A stretch of 64,000 bases of DNA from the NCBI RefSeq assembly GCF_907164915.1, contig NC_061862.1, positions 138,747,520 to 138,811,519 on the forward strand. The letters run 5' to 3'. Shown here piece after piece: positions 49,216 to 60,794 of the stretch. This DNA comes from Impatiens glandulifera. Lineage: Eukaryota; Streptophyta; Magnoliopsida; Ericales; Balsaminaceae. The notes beneath the pieces were generated by a model, which saw only the letters and a list, made by a program, of their open reading frames with translations, was not told the origin of the DNA and searched no databases. The position numbers and the translations under genes are program-made. Each line of letters begins with the position of its first letter. Positions within the stretch are counted from its first letter, which is position 1.

Positions 49216-50187
49216 CCCAGCACCCAAAAAAAACATTTTTCCATCCACTTACGGCCATCATGCTTTATATGATTCTCTTTCTTTAATTAAATGTTAAGCC
49301 CACTTTATGTGTTCCCTGGTCTTAGTTAATTAAACACCTGACTTCCATTAATTCACCTTACCATTAGTTGGCTATTTGATTTATCTTTAGGCCTAGTTTG
49401 ATTCATCCTTTATTTATTTGGTTGACCAAGTATTGATGACTCCACATTTATTTATTTTTATTCCTGAAAAATAAAAACCAATATTAATACCAATAATATA
49501 TATTTTATTTTATTTATTTGGTCTGATTTATTTAATTTATTCATTTATTTATATCTCTTTTATATTTTATTTAAATAGTCTGTAAATTAATATTTTTAGA
49601 ATTAGGTTGATACAACATTGTTTTCTAAATTAGTTATTTATTTTAATCCCGCCCAATGAGCCTATATAAAAATATTGAAAATTAATTTCGTTGGCGCCAA
49701 ATTATTTAAAATTATAAATTAGGGAGGTGAAAATGAGTGTCTACTCCAGTCATCTCACAAAATCAAATAAGCATGTCATTGTTAAAAAAATGTTTAAGCC
49801 TCTACAAAATTAACGCAATTCTTTATAATTCATCATTTTATTTTTCATAATCCAAATATAAGTTTTATTGTAGATATGGATTTATCGTTTATTACTCCAT
49901 TTATGTAGAGTAATTGTATCATTTCAGTGGTTAATTTGATTTATTAATTTATTACCAATTTAAAACTCAATTATTAAATATTATTATAAGTCATTTTTTT
50001 TTATCCAAAATAATTCATTGAATCACAATGAATAAGTTCTAATTAAGTAGATAATTCTACATATATCAAGTTAATCTTAAATAATTAATTGTTAATTATA
50101 TTATTTAAATATTAATCATAATATTAAAATATTTATTATATATTATTTATTACTTATTATATATTTATAATAAGTAAATATATTTAA
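49216..50187. other. Unassigned AT-rich sequence
   Basis: Some LTR-like texture around 49.2-49.7 kb (for example TTTCGTTGGCGCCAAATTAT); otherwise nothing recognised. Confidence 0.35.
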
Positions 50188-50195
50188 ATATCCAT

Positions 50196-51410
50196 TAGGG
50201 CGACAAATGAGTCAAGTCGCTCGTGAGCTCGCGAGCAGCTCAGTTAAGAATCGACTTGAGCTTGACTTTGATTCGTTCGAACCGACTCATTTAGTATTTG
50301 AGTCGAACTCGATCTCATATAATGTTTGATTGATGACTTGTCGAGCTTTTTCGAGCCTAATAATATAATATATATTTTTTATTTAATATTAAAAATTTAA
50401 AACCATTTATTTCTATCTTTTCAAAACTCATATAAAAAGCTCACAATCCATTATATTATATTGTTTAAAGTAAAACTCTAATTTCTAATATATAAATTCT
50501 AAGTGACTCTTCATGTCTTTTTTTCTTCTTTCGTCTTCATCACTTCTTCTTTTATTTTTTTTCGTCTTCACCATGCATTTTTTTCTTTCGTCATCATTAT
50601 TTCTTCTTATTCTTCTTCTTTTTCTTTCTTCATAATTTCTTTCAATCATTCATAATAAGTTGATTCTTTTATATATATATATATATATATATTATCACTC
50701 ATCTACACCATTTCTACTTATTTCTTCTTCTTCTGTCTTCAACATTTCTTCTTCTTTTGTCTTCACCATTTTTTCTTAGTCTTCTTCTTCATCATTTCTT
50801 TCACTCATTCATAATAGGTTGATTCATTTTTTTATATTATCTCTCATCTACACTATTTTTCTCATTCTTCACGAGAAGTCTCCAAGTAAATTAAAATTTA
50901 TTTTCACTTTTATATTGTTTATGTTTTAGATAACTTTGATTTCATTTTGTATTATGAAAAACTTATGCTTATATGAATACTAAATAAATATAGAAAACAC
51001 TATTATATTTATATATTGATCAACAATAAAAAATAAGTTTAAGAGCGTACAATGTTGATAAATATAGATAAAAAAAAATTATGAAATATTAGTGATATAT
51101 TAATTAGTATATTATATATAATATTAAAAGAGATAAAAAAAGATTAATATATTATATATAATAAAAGTATATTATATATAATATTAAAAAAATATAAAGA
51201 ATGGTTAATATATTATATATAATAAAAGATAAAAAAATGTTATATATATTTATATATAATATGAAGAGATAAAAAAGTTATTATATATAATATATATAAC
51301 TTGAGATAAAAAATAAATTTACAAGATTAATAATATATTATAATATATATATAAATAAAAATTTATTATAAATAAATTAATAGATTTTTATTATACTTGT
51401 ATCCAAATAA

Positions 51411-51471
<61 letters not shown>

Positions 51472-51992
51472 TTAATAAAAAAATGTCATTTTTTTTTTGC
51501 CGATAACTATTTTGTAAGTTAAATTTTAGTTATTTTTTTTAACATTATTTTTTATATTAATTATTTTAAGCTTGAACATTGAATGCACGTGTATTCTTGA
51601 AGACATAACTGTAAAAAATTAATATATTGAATGTTCAAACAATTTATATAGTTTTGTATTTGATTTTAAAATTTTGACGTGTAATGGTGGTACGATATTT
51701 TTGGACTATAATGTTTTGAAATTTTGAATAGTTATAATTGTTTCATATTTTCATTTTGAAATATCATATTTAAATGTTGAATATGTATGAAAGTTTGATA
51801 TTTTTATTTTAAAAATAAATTTTGGTTTGAGTTCGAGCTCGTGCTCGAGTTTGAAAATTTAATTTTAGTTCAAACTTATTGAGTAGAGTTCGAGCTCAAA
51901 TTTATAAACTAGTTCGAACTCGAGCTCGATTTCGAGTCGAGCTAATAAATATTAATTCGAGTCAAGCTCGACTCGGCTCAGTTGCGGCCCAA
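50196..51992. mobile_element. Non-autonomous hAT element with CTCGAG-rich ends
   Basis: Starts TAGGGCGACAAATGAG and ends CTCAGTTGCGGCCCAA, inverted and imperfect. It is flanked by ATATCCAT (50188-50195) and ATATCAAT (51993-52000), a 7/8 target duplication. Ends share GAGCTCGAG-type subterminal repeats with the element at 20398-21980. The interior is AT-rich with long (TA)n runs at 50671-50692 and 51413-51466. No transposase. Its right half is copied at about 54840-55779. Confidence 0.85.
51413..51466 (+). repeat. (AT)n microsatellite
   Basis: About 27 uninterrupted TA dinucleotides inside the hAT element. Confidence 0.95.
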
Positions 51993-52003
51993 ATATCAAT
52001 ATA

Positions 52004-52756
52004 CAGTAGAAACTCGATTAATTAATACTTGATTATTTAATAAACTCTCTAAGATAATATTTTTGGCCGGTCCCGACTCGAGGATAGGGTGCTAAATTAA
52101 TAATTCGCTAAAATTATAAGATAAGTCATTTTTGATAATTTTTTTAGACCCCATATAAAATATAAATTAATAATTTCTTATATATATAGCATATTACATG
52201 AATGATTTATGAAAGTTTCTTGAAAAATGACTTAATTATCTTTTGTTTTTTTGTTGAAATCAATTTCCATTGAATATCGTCTCTAATTTTCCTTAGAATG
52301 GTAAGAACTTCTGGTGTTGTTTTCTCATAACTCAACAAGAAATTGTTCAATGTGATTGTCATTTTAATAACTTCGTTTCGCAAAAGGGGCTCCATTGTAA
52401 ACTTTCATCATCTTCTTCATTGATATCATCTTTATTAATTCCAATATCTCTTTGTATTTGCACGAATATCCATAAAGTAATACAATAACGAAACTAGTTC
52501 GCAATTACACGAACATACATAAAGTGATACATTAAACAAAAGAAATATAATAAAGTGGGAGATTGAAAGTTTCTTTTAAATTGGGTCATTCATTTAATAT
52601 ACAGTACATAACATACATTGCATTGTATACAATAATTAAGTGAAAGCTTATAAAGATGTTTATAAACCAAATATTTTATTATAAATTAATAAAATATTAA
52701 TTAATAACTCTTTTAATTAATAATTTTTAATATATTATTTTATAGAGTTTTTAGTG
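52004..52756. mobile_element. pogo/Emigrant-like (Tc1-mariner) element with TA target duplication
   Basis: Starts CAGTAGAAACTCGATTAATT and ends TTATAGAGTTTTTAGTG, inverted and imperfect, flanked by TA on both sides (52002-52003, 52757-52758). The duplicated locus lacks it and has a single TA at 55789-55790, an exact empty site. The style matches plant pogo-type elements such as Emigrant and Lemi1. Confidence 0.88.
52207..52395 (-). pseudogene. Possible C-terminal remnant of a pogo-type transposase
   Basis: A 62-residue frame reads ITLNNFLLSYEKTTPEVLTI and LRKIRDDIQWKL. Plant pogo/Tigger-like transposases often end with a helix of the form 'fLxxxxxxxxxxxxxLrkIrdeIq'. It lies inside the 52004-52756 element, which supports the assignment. 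The DDE catalytic part is absent. Confidence 0.5.
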
Positions 52757-52915
52757 TACTTTACTTAAATAATTAATTAATTTATATTAAAAAATAAAAT
52801 TATTTAAAATAATCTAAATACGAAAGAGAAAAGGGATGAAGCTGTCAGCTATCTAAAATGTTTCCAAACGATTATCAATTTGGTCACGGCTATGAGCTGT
52901 CTCGTTTCCAAATGA

Positions 52916-52967
52916 ATTATGAAACAGTGGGTGGTTCCATTATGAAACAGTGGGTGATTGATATGAA
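52916..52967 (+). repeat. Upstream direct repeat ATTATGAAACAGTGGGTG, two copies
   Basis: Two tandem copies lie about 100-145 bp before the start codon of the F-box gene at 53061. The second gene has four copies or variants (55981-56105). Confidence 0.85.
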
Positions 52968-53060
52968 CGGCTGAGATGCATCTGTAACGTAGTTAAATTC
53001 ACCTTTCCTATAACCCTCATTTATCATCCCAATTTCTCTTCTCTCTCACTGTATACCGCC

Positions 53061-54068
53061 ATGGATGAATCTATAGCCCGTTTGCCTGAATGCTTGATTC
53101 TTGAGTGCCTTGCTCGTCTACACCTCAAGGAGATACATGTTGCATCGAGAGTCTGTCGTAAATGGCTTCGTCTTATTCGATCTCGTTATTTTTACACTCT
53201 TCGGAAACAACTGGGATATTCGAATCAGGTGGCTTGCTTGCTCCAACACTTTCCTCCGCCAACAAACTATGATCTCAAATATGTAATCAACATGTTTGAC
53301 CCGATTAATCGGGAGTGGAACCGACTTCCTGTCCCTAATTTCACAAATGGGCTTCCTTGGTCGACTTCGATTGCTAGCTCAGAAGGGAAACTCGTCGTGT
53401 TTACCGACTGCGATCCGAAGAGTCGTGACCCGGTGAAGTCGATGTTCGTGTTGGATTTTGTGACTCGACGGTGGAGGAAAGGAAATGGCATGCCTTTAAT
53501 TAGGAGCCCAAATTTTTGCACCGTGACTTCCCAATGCCATCGAATATTCATTAGCGGTGACATCGGTCCTGAAGAGGATGCGGTTTGGGAGTATGATGTG
53601 GGGAAGGAGGAGTGGACCGAGTTCCATCGTGTGAGAGGCGGTCAGATCAAAGGGCTTCAGGTAATTGGAGAGGAATTATGGGTTATAATCGGATGCAGAG
53701 GTAGAACAAACATCAGAATGTTCAAAAAAAATGTAGATGTGTACCATCTTCAAACTAAGAAATGGAGACGGGTGGAATTGGATTTGGAAGGACTTCATGA
53801 CTTGTTTGGTCGCCGAATTGACTTGAAATTGTATGAGTTGATGAAGAAGTTGTCCGAGAATAAGTTATGGGTCATGGAAAATTGCTCTCAACTCCAATTG
53901 GGTAAGCAAAGTTTACTAATGTCCCCCACAGCCACCCTCAACAGTGGTTGTTATGGTCAGGAGGAATTATTTGTTATGCAGGACCAAGATGGTAATTTTG
54001 AAAGAATGCAGCCCTCTAGTTCTGTGTTTTCTGGATATGTGGAATCAAGTTGTTGTGTGGAATTCTAA
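53061..54068 (+). CDS. F-box/kelch-repeat protein, copy 1 (335 aa)
   Basis: Probable substrate receptor of an SCF ubiquitin ligase. Residues 4-50 form an F-box (IARLPECLILECLARLHLKE...VCRKWLRLI) that should bind SKP1. The remainder shows degenerate kelch blades, with W-containing strands near residues 76-94 (NMFDPINREWNRLP), 108-143 (FVLDFVTRRWRKGNGMP), 159-190 (FISGDIG..AVWEYDVGKEEW) and 203-242 (ELWVIIGCRG..VYHLQTKKWRRV). Architecture and length fit the plant KFB family; members target phenylalanine ammonia-lyase or cytokinin response regulators, but this substrate is unknown. Single exon. The start context GCCATGG is favourable. A hAT and a pogo element lie upstream and a LINE fragment 120 bp after the stop. 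A second copy is at 56241. Confidence 0.9.
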   Translation: MDESIARLPECLILECLARLHLKEIHVASRVCRKWLRLIRSRYFYTLRKQLGYSNQVACLLQHFPPPTNYDLKYVINMFDPINREWNRLPVPNFTNGLPWSTSIASSEGKLVVFTDCDPKSRDPVKSMFVLDFVTRRWRKGNGMPLIRSPNFCTVTSQCHRIFISGDIGPEEDAVWEYDVGKEEWTEFHRVRGGQIKGLQVIGEELWVIIGCRGRTNIRMFKKNVDVYHLQTKKWRRVELDLEGLHDLFGRRIDLKLYELMKKLSENKLWVMENCSQLQLGKQSLLMSPTATLNSGCYGQEELFVMQDQDGNFERMQPSSSVFSGYVESSCCVEF

Positions 54069-54189
54069 TCATCATATTTATTGATGAAATAAAATTTTAT
54101 TACAATGAAAAGTGCTGCAATAAAAGGCAATTGTCTCTTTATCTTAGTTGTTTTTCTATAATTAGATTACATTTTGAATGCTTAACTTT
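54069..54189 (+). other. 3' flank of F-box/kelch copy 1
   Basis: Matches the 3' flank of copy 2 (57246 onward) up to GAATGCTTAAC, where a LINE fragment breaks the similarity. Contains an AATAAA-like signal near 54090. Confidence 0.7.
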
Positions 54190-54836
54190 TAGAACAAAGG
54201 ATCGGAGAGGTGGTGGTCGATAGTCATAAAGTACTCTAGTCTTCAAAGGTTAATACCTCGAAACCAATTCATAGTAAAAGAGGAAAGCATTTGACCACTT
54301 GTTTGGGGAATGCGCTTTGTATTTGTATCCAAGTTGTGGATCAATTTTGTTCTGAACATTAATATCACTAAATTTCCAAATACATGGAACAAAATCATAG
54401 AAATTGTAAAGAAAAAGGTTAAGGGAGATAGCTTTTACGCGAATGTTTTCAAATGCTTCTTTGGAATCATGTTCTACAATATATAGAGAGAAATAAATAC
54501 TAGAATTCATAGCAATGATTTTTTTTTTTTTGATAGTAACGCTCTCATTAATACATGGAAGAGAATTCCGATTAATGAAGACAGTTGGAAGCTCAATCAA
54601 AGATGGAATATCCCCTATAAAATCATTACATGGAAATGAAAGTTCAAATAGTTCTTGTTTGATGACTTGTTTGTAATTCAATTGTTTGTTGTTCTGTTTG
54701 TTCTGTAATTCAGTTATTTAAAACTCATTTGTTTTTTATAACAAAACTATGGTCTGACTAGTTTTGTTTCTTGAAACTCATTGTCTCTTTTGAAGTTTTA
54801 ATGAAATGGCATTAAACCGTTTTCTAAAAATAAAAA
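54190..54836 (+). mobile_element. 5'-truncated LINE fragment after F-box copy 1
   Basis: Matches the reverse complement of 12.56-13.27 kb, with an internal deletion of about 100 bp. It encodes decayed zf-RVT sequence (SKLWINFVLNINITKFPNTW) and ends in the family tail AATGGCATTAAACCGTTTTC plus an A-rich end. The open frame on the minus strand (54681-54250) is antisense and not real. Confidence 0.85.
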
Positions 54837-54839
54837 GTT

Positions 54840-55779
<940 letters not shown>

Positions 55780-55980
55780 ATATCAATATACTTTACCTAA
55801 ATAATTAATTAATTTTTTAATTTATATACACAAATAAAATTATTTAAAATTATATATATTATTTAATATAATCTATTTAAGTGGGTGAGAAGGGGAATGG
55901 AGTTGGTTTTACCTGTGAGCTATCTTTTTTTTCTAAAATGTTTCCAAACGATTATCTATGAGCTGTCTTGTTTCCAAAAG

Positions 55981-56105
55981 AATTATGAAACAGTGGGTGA
56001 TTCCATTATGAAACAGTGGGTAATTGATATGAACGGCTGAGATGCATTTTAACCCAATTTATGAAACAGTGGGTATTCCCATTATGAAACTGTGGGCGAT
56101 TGATA
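55981..56105 (+). repeat. Upstream direct repeat ATTATGAAACAGTGGGTG, four copies or variants
   Basis: Copies at about 55983, 56006, 56059 and 56081 lie before F-box copy 2. GATATGAACGGCTGAGATGC also recurs about 125 bp later as ATATGAACGGATGAGATGC, so the region was tandemly duplicated relative to copy 1. Confidence 0.85.
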
Positions 56106-56240
56106 TTTGATTATTTGAAAATTTAAAAAACAAAAACAAACAAATGATCTGAAGTTTCATATGAACGGATGAGATGCATCTTTAACGTAGTTAAATTCAC
56201 CTTTCCTACAAACCTAATTTCTCTCTCACTGTATACCGCC

Positions 56241-57245
56241 ATGGATGAATCTATAGCTCGTTTGCCTGAATGCTTGATTCTTGAGTGTCTTGCTCGTCTA
56301 CACCTCAAGGAGATACATGTTGCATCGAGAGTCTGTCATAAATGGCTTCGTCTTATTCGATCTCGTTATTTTTACACTCTTAGGAAACAACTGGGATATA
56401 CGAATCAGGTGGCTTGCTTGCTCCAGAACTTTCCTCCGCCAAAAAACTATAATCTCAAATATGTAATCAACATGTTTGACCCGATTAATCGGGAGTGGAA
56501 CCGACTTCCTGTCCCTAATTTCACAAATGGGCTTCCTTGGTCGACTTCAATTGCTAGCTCAGAAGGGAAACTCGTCGTGTTTACCGACTGCGATCCGAAG
56601 AGTCGTGACCCGGTGAAGTCGGTGTTCGTGTTGGATTTTGTGACTTGGCGGTGGAGGAAAGGAAATGGCATGCCTTTAATTAGGAGCCCAAAATTTTGCA
56701 CCGTGACTTCCCAATGCCATCGAATATTCATTAGCGGTGACATCGGTCGTGAAGAGGATGCAGTTTGGGAGTATGATGTGGGGAAGGAGGAGTGGACCGA
56801 GTTCCATCGGGTGAGAAGCGGCCAGATCAGACAACTTCAGGTAATTGGAGAGGAATTATGGGTTATAATCGGATGCAGAGGCATAACAAATATCAGCATG
56901 TTCAAACATGGTGTAGATGTGTACCATCTTCAAACTAAGAAATGGAGACAAGTGAAGTTGGATTTGGAAGGACTTGATGACTTGATTGATCCCCAAATTG
57001 ACTTGAAATTGTATGAGTTGATGAAGAAGTTTTCCGAGAATAAGTTATGGGTCATGGAAAATTGCTCTCAACTCCAATTGGGTAAGCAAAGTTTACTAAT
57101 GTCCCCCACAGCAACCCTCAACAGTGGTTGTTATGGTCAGGAGGAATTATTTGTTATGCAGGACCAAGATGGTAATTTTGAAAGAATGCAGCCCAATTCT
57201 GTGTTTTCTGGATATGTGGAATCAAGTTGTTGTGTGGAATTCTAA
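56241..57245 (+). CDS. F-box/kelch-repeat protein, copy 2 (334 aa)
   Basis: Tandem paralogue of the gene at 53061, with the same F-box and kelch-like blades and the same GCCATGG start context. In-frame codons extend upstream to 56169, but the aligned start with copy 1 is 56241. By eye about 25 residues differ from copy 1, mostly in the kelch part (VRSGQIRQL against VRGGQIKGL; LDDLIDPQIDL against LHDLFGRRIDL), plus one residue fewer near the C-terminus (QPNSVFSG). The last 60 residues are nearly identical. A role as SCF substrate receptor is inferred from the family. The HSP70 relic lies downstream on the other strand, as after the gene tail at 6.7 kb. Confidence 0.9.
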   Translation: MDESIARLPECLILECLARLHLKEIHVASRVCHKWLRLIRSRYFYTLRKQLGYTNQVACLLQNFPPPKNYNLKYVINMFDPINREWNRLPVPNFTNGLPWSTSIASSEGKLVVFTDCDPKSRDPVKSVFVLDFVTWRWRKGNGMPLIRSPKFCTVTSQCHRIFISGDIGREEDAVWEYDVGKEEWTEFHRVRSGQIRQLQVIGEELWVIIGCRGITNISMFKHGVDVYHLQTKKWRQVKLDLEGLDDLIDPQIDLKLYELMKKFSENKLWVMENCSQLQLGKQSLLMSPTATLNSGCYGQEELFVMQDQDGNFERMQPNSVFSGYVESSCCVEF

Positions 57246-57369
57246 TCATCATATTTATGGATGAAATAAAACTTTATTACACTGATAAGTGATGCAATTA
57301 AAGGCAATTGTCTCTTTATCTTAGTTGTTTATGCATTTAATTATGGAGATTACATTTTGAATGCTTAAC

Positions 57370-57776
57370 CTTTAAATTAGATCAATCATTTCTGAAGCAA
57401 CAAAATAGACATTAGTAGCAATATTCAATCAACTTCTTCATTCTGGGGTTCCCAAAACCAACAATATTCAATCAACTTCTTACACACTTTTCATTTCCTT
57501 CAGCTTTTCCTTGGTTGTCATCTCATTATTGTGCTTAGACCTCATCTTCTTGGCTTTGCTCCTCATTTTGTAAGCATAGGCATCTATTTTAATGTTAACC
57601 TCAATATTTCATTCATTGTTGTTGATCTCATCCTTCTCATACCATGAGAAATGGTCCAGATCGAAACATACCATGATTTCACAATCATCTTGTAATCGTT
57701 ACTCTCTTGCCCTCGAACAACATCAATCAAAAAACTTGATTGGTTGTCAAAGCTTGTAAAAAATACCTTCACCATT
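57370..57776 (-). pseudogene. HSP70 pseudogene, highly degenerate
   Basis: Minus-strand pieces KVFFTSFDNQSSFLIDVVRG (substrate-binding domain; HSP70 has '[20 protein letters not shown]' here), YAYKMRS and TKEKLKEMKSV appear in family order and end with a tail shared with the relic at 7096 (FWEPQNEEVD against FWVTQNEKVD). Frames are broken. It lies directly after an F-box/kelch 3' end, as at 6.7-8.1 kb, so both come from one ancestral block. Confidence 0.75.
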
Positions 57777-58659
57777 TTTATGGGAATGATAGTGTTTTAG
57801 GAGTAATGACAATGGCATAATTTACCATTTATACTACTTCCAAGAGAGAGAAGTGACGTTGAGAAGTTCAAGATTTTGAATTTTCTTATTTTTCTCATCA
57901 CACAACCCAAATAGTGAAGGATATTGTTTTAGCTAAGGTGAAGGATGTATACCTAGGTTAAACGGAGATTGTTGAAATAATTAATTTGATTTTTGAATTG
58001 AATATATAATTATCTTAACTTTTCTTAATATAAAAAAATGTGGTAAAAGTTTGCGGAACTCTCAAGGAGGTTAGGATAATATTTGAAAAATGTCTCTTTT
58101 GTAATAATTTGCTATACAAATTTAAGAGAAGGATTCATAGTTGTGACAAGAGTTACTCACTCAATGATTTAAGAGAAGGATTCATAATTGTTCATATGAA
58201 TCGGTCTGATTCATAGTAAACAATTGATCTTGTATTATATAAATAAATAGAAATTAAAATAAATAAATACTATATGTTAGGTTTTATTGAAAATAATTTT
58301 ATTCTCGTTTTGGTCCTAATTTGTTAGTTTGAATTACAATTGCAAAGATGTTTTTCTTAAATTTTTTTGGTACGCGGTACTATTTATATAGTATAATTTG
58401 TAAGAGGTATAAATTATAATTAGGTATATAACAAACAACACAATTGGTACAACACGATAGGCACAAACAGAAAGGCACGGACAACACGATATTGTCCTGC
58501 ACCGTAAGTCATCAAATCGACATCGGAATTACCATTAATCAAAAGAAGCGTCATTAGTACAAGCGGCACGACACGATCGGCACAAGCGACATAATAGGCA
58601 CAGGCGGCACGGGACGATCGACACGGGCATCCCGGTATTGTATTGCGTCGTTCATTAAG
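57777..58659. other. Spacer with GGCACGACACGATCGGCACA-type repeats
   Basis: 58.44-58.64 kb contains repeated CGGCAC/CACGATCGGCACA motifs like subterminal repeats of some plant hAT elements, but no second end was found. The remainder is AT-rich with nothing recognised. Confidence 0.4.
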
Positions 58660-60785
58660 TGTTGTTAGTCTAGGGTTTCTTGTACATTTGTAAGCGCCGT
58701 TAGATTTTGCCCTCGATTGCGGTTTACTTTTGATCATCTCTTAGGGTTTCTGCAATTAATTTGTTCTATTACTCTGTCTCTACCATTATGGGGAAGGGGA
58801 AGAACAAAAGTAATACATCAAAAGAAGTTAGGGATTTTGTGCTAGAAGGAATTAAGGAAGCAACAGTCAAAGAATTTGAAAGAATTTTTGAAGAAGTTAT
58901 CAAAGAACAGGAGGATACCAACACAATTAAGTAATCTGCTCCAACTACTGCTGGGAAAATTCCTATTGAAAATAATGCAGGAAAACAAGGGGATAATGAA
59001 GGAACTTGGAAGATGCGCTATAATGAAAGAGCTAATCTGTTTGGGCTCAAGAATCAGATTTCAAAGCTCCTTATGAATGCCAAAAGGGGAGAAATTGTCA
59101 TCAATAAGGAGAAAGCACAACATATTACAATTCAACTCAACACCCACTATCTTCAATACTAGAATTTGTTGAACAAAGAAGAATATGAAGAAATTGTTCA
59201 ATGGTCAGTTGCTACAATGAAGGAACTAATGAAGACTCCCAAATTTAAGTCATACACTATTAGGAGCAACTCGACATGGAAAACTAATGATGTTTGGAAG
59301 AACAAAAATGCAAAAAAGTCAGAAGATCATTCTTACAAAGGGAAAATCTACTTAGACAATACACAGACAAAAGTGGAGGTACTGAATTCTCCATTTGAAT
59401 TTTAATTGCTTACTGAAGTAGAGGAAAACTGTATAAGGGAATGGAAAAATGTAGTTATGGGAAACTATATAGGGAAAAACAGAGTATCCTTCCCAATTAC
59501 TAAAGATGCACTGTTGAAGCAATGGGAAGGAAAAGGGCTGGAGAAGATTTCAGCAAATGTCCATGATTTATATTTCCTTAAGTTCAAGAAGGGATCTAAT
59601 CTAGAGGAAATTTTAGAAAATGGGCATACACATATAGGATCCAATTGTATGAAGTTAGAAAAATGGTCTGAAGACTTGAACCTATTGAGTAAGCCAAAAG
59701 AAACTGCATAGATATGGTTTAAGCTCTGGAATATACTTGCACATATGTACAATTCTGAAGCTCTTAATCATTTTGCAGGTTTATTGGGTAGATCATTATA
59801 CATGGATCCAATTACTGAAGGAGGATAACACTTAACATTTGCTAGAATTGGCATTGAGGTTCATCCTAGAAGCACATTACCGAAAAGTATGACAGTAGTA
59901 GACATAAAAGGAAAACCTACTGTCATGGAAATTACTTATGAGTGGAGGCCAGACATATGCTATTTCTGCAATACTTTCCAACATGCAAGCCCAAAATGTG
60001 ATTTGGCTAAGGAAGAAGATCAGAAAATTTATAATGGTCAGAAAGTAAAGATGCAGGAAAACGATACAAATGTGCCTATTTTTACAGAGCAAAATGTGGT
60101 TAAAGAACAGAAAATAGAAGATAAAGAAAATTATGTACAAGAAGAAAGCAATACGAAGAAGGAGGTGGATCCTCAACCTAATCATGTTAAAGAGATAGTT
60201 GATGATTCTCAATCAAATCAAGTTGAAGTGGTTGCTGATGAAAACAGAGATGAAGATACTCAGGTTAATCAAGAGGAAGAAGATAATACCAATGTTAATA
60301 CAGAGGAATCTAAAGTTGTTGAGGATTCCAAAGATGAAGCTGAAGGAATTAAAGACAATGATCTCGAAATTCAAGTTGAGAACAACAATGTGAACAACTC
60401 AGAAATTCTGAAAAATAATTTTTTCTATCAAATAAGAACAAGTTCATATAAACAAATAAATCAAGATGAGAATATGCAGTATTCATCAACCTCTTTAGTT
60501 CATCCTCCGTTCATTGCAAAAGGAATGGGAAGGGGAAGAGAAAGACAATATGTTGAAACATCATGTTGGTATGGAAATAAAAATCCTGATTGGGATAATT
60601 AGGATTTGATACAGTTTGTAATCTTTGTTTGTAATCTTTATTTCTTGTATGTTTGATTGCTATTAATTAGGTTCTTTAAGGTCGTTTGATTGTCATCTTA
60701 TAATCCTAGCTAAGACTTGTGTAGCTTTGATTCTTGACCCTCCCACTTTTGGGATTTTAATGATTGGTTTTAACCGTTTTCCTAT
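58660..60785 (+). mobile_element. LINE with ORF1 and 3' tail but no ORF2
   Basis: A 5' leader precedes ORF1 at 58788. After the ORF1 stop at 60600-60602 comes only about 180 bp of LINE-like 3' sequence (CCACTTTTGGGATTTTAATG, GTTTTAACCGTTTTCC). Endonuclease and reverse transcriptase are missing. ORF1 belongs to the same family as the minus-strand LINE at 12.5-18.2 kb. Borders are estimates. Confidence 0.7.
58788..60602 (+). pseudogene. LINE ORF1 (DUF4283, CCHC zinc knuckle), five in-frame stops
   Basis: RNA-binding ORF1 protein of a plant L1. The start is MGKGKNKSNTSKEV at 58788. A single phase can be followed to 60602 with no frameshift, broken by stops after TNTIK, HYLQY, FEF, KETA and TEGG. 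DUF4283 covers about 58.97-59.88 kb (YNERANLFGLKNQI, ITIQLNTHYLQ, WSVATMKELM, GNYIGKNRVSF). The zinc knuckle CYFCNTFQHASPKC (C-x2-C-x4-H-x4-C) is intact at about 59.96 kb. An acidic tail ends GMGRGRERQYVETSCWYGNK. The longest open part is 59889-60602 (237 codons), with the knuckle and tail. Confidence 0.85.
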
Positions 60786-60794
60786 ATATTTATT

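Noticed and set aside
53267..53563. 98-codon frame antisense to F-box copy 1 (also 56447-56743)
   Set aside because: Shadow frames of the F-box/kelch coding sequence, conserved only because the sense gene is.
54250..54681. 143-codon minus-strand open frame
   Set aside because: It is antisense to decayed LINE ORF2 sequence.
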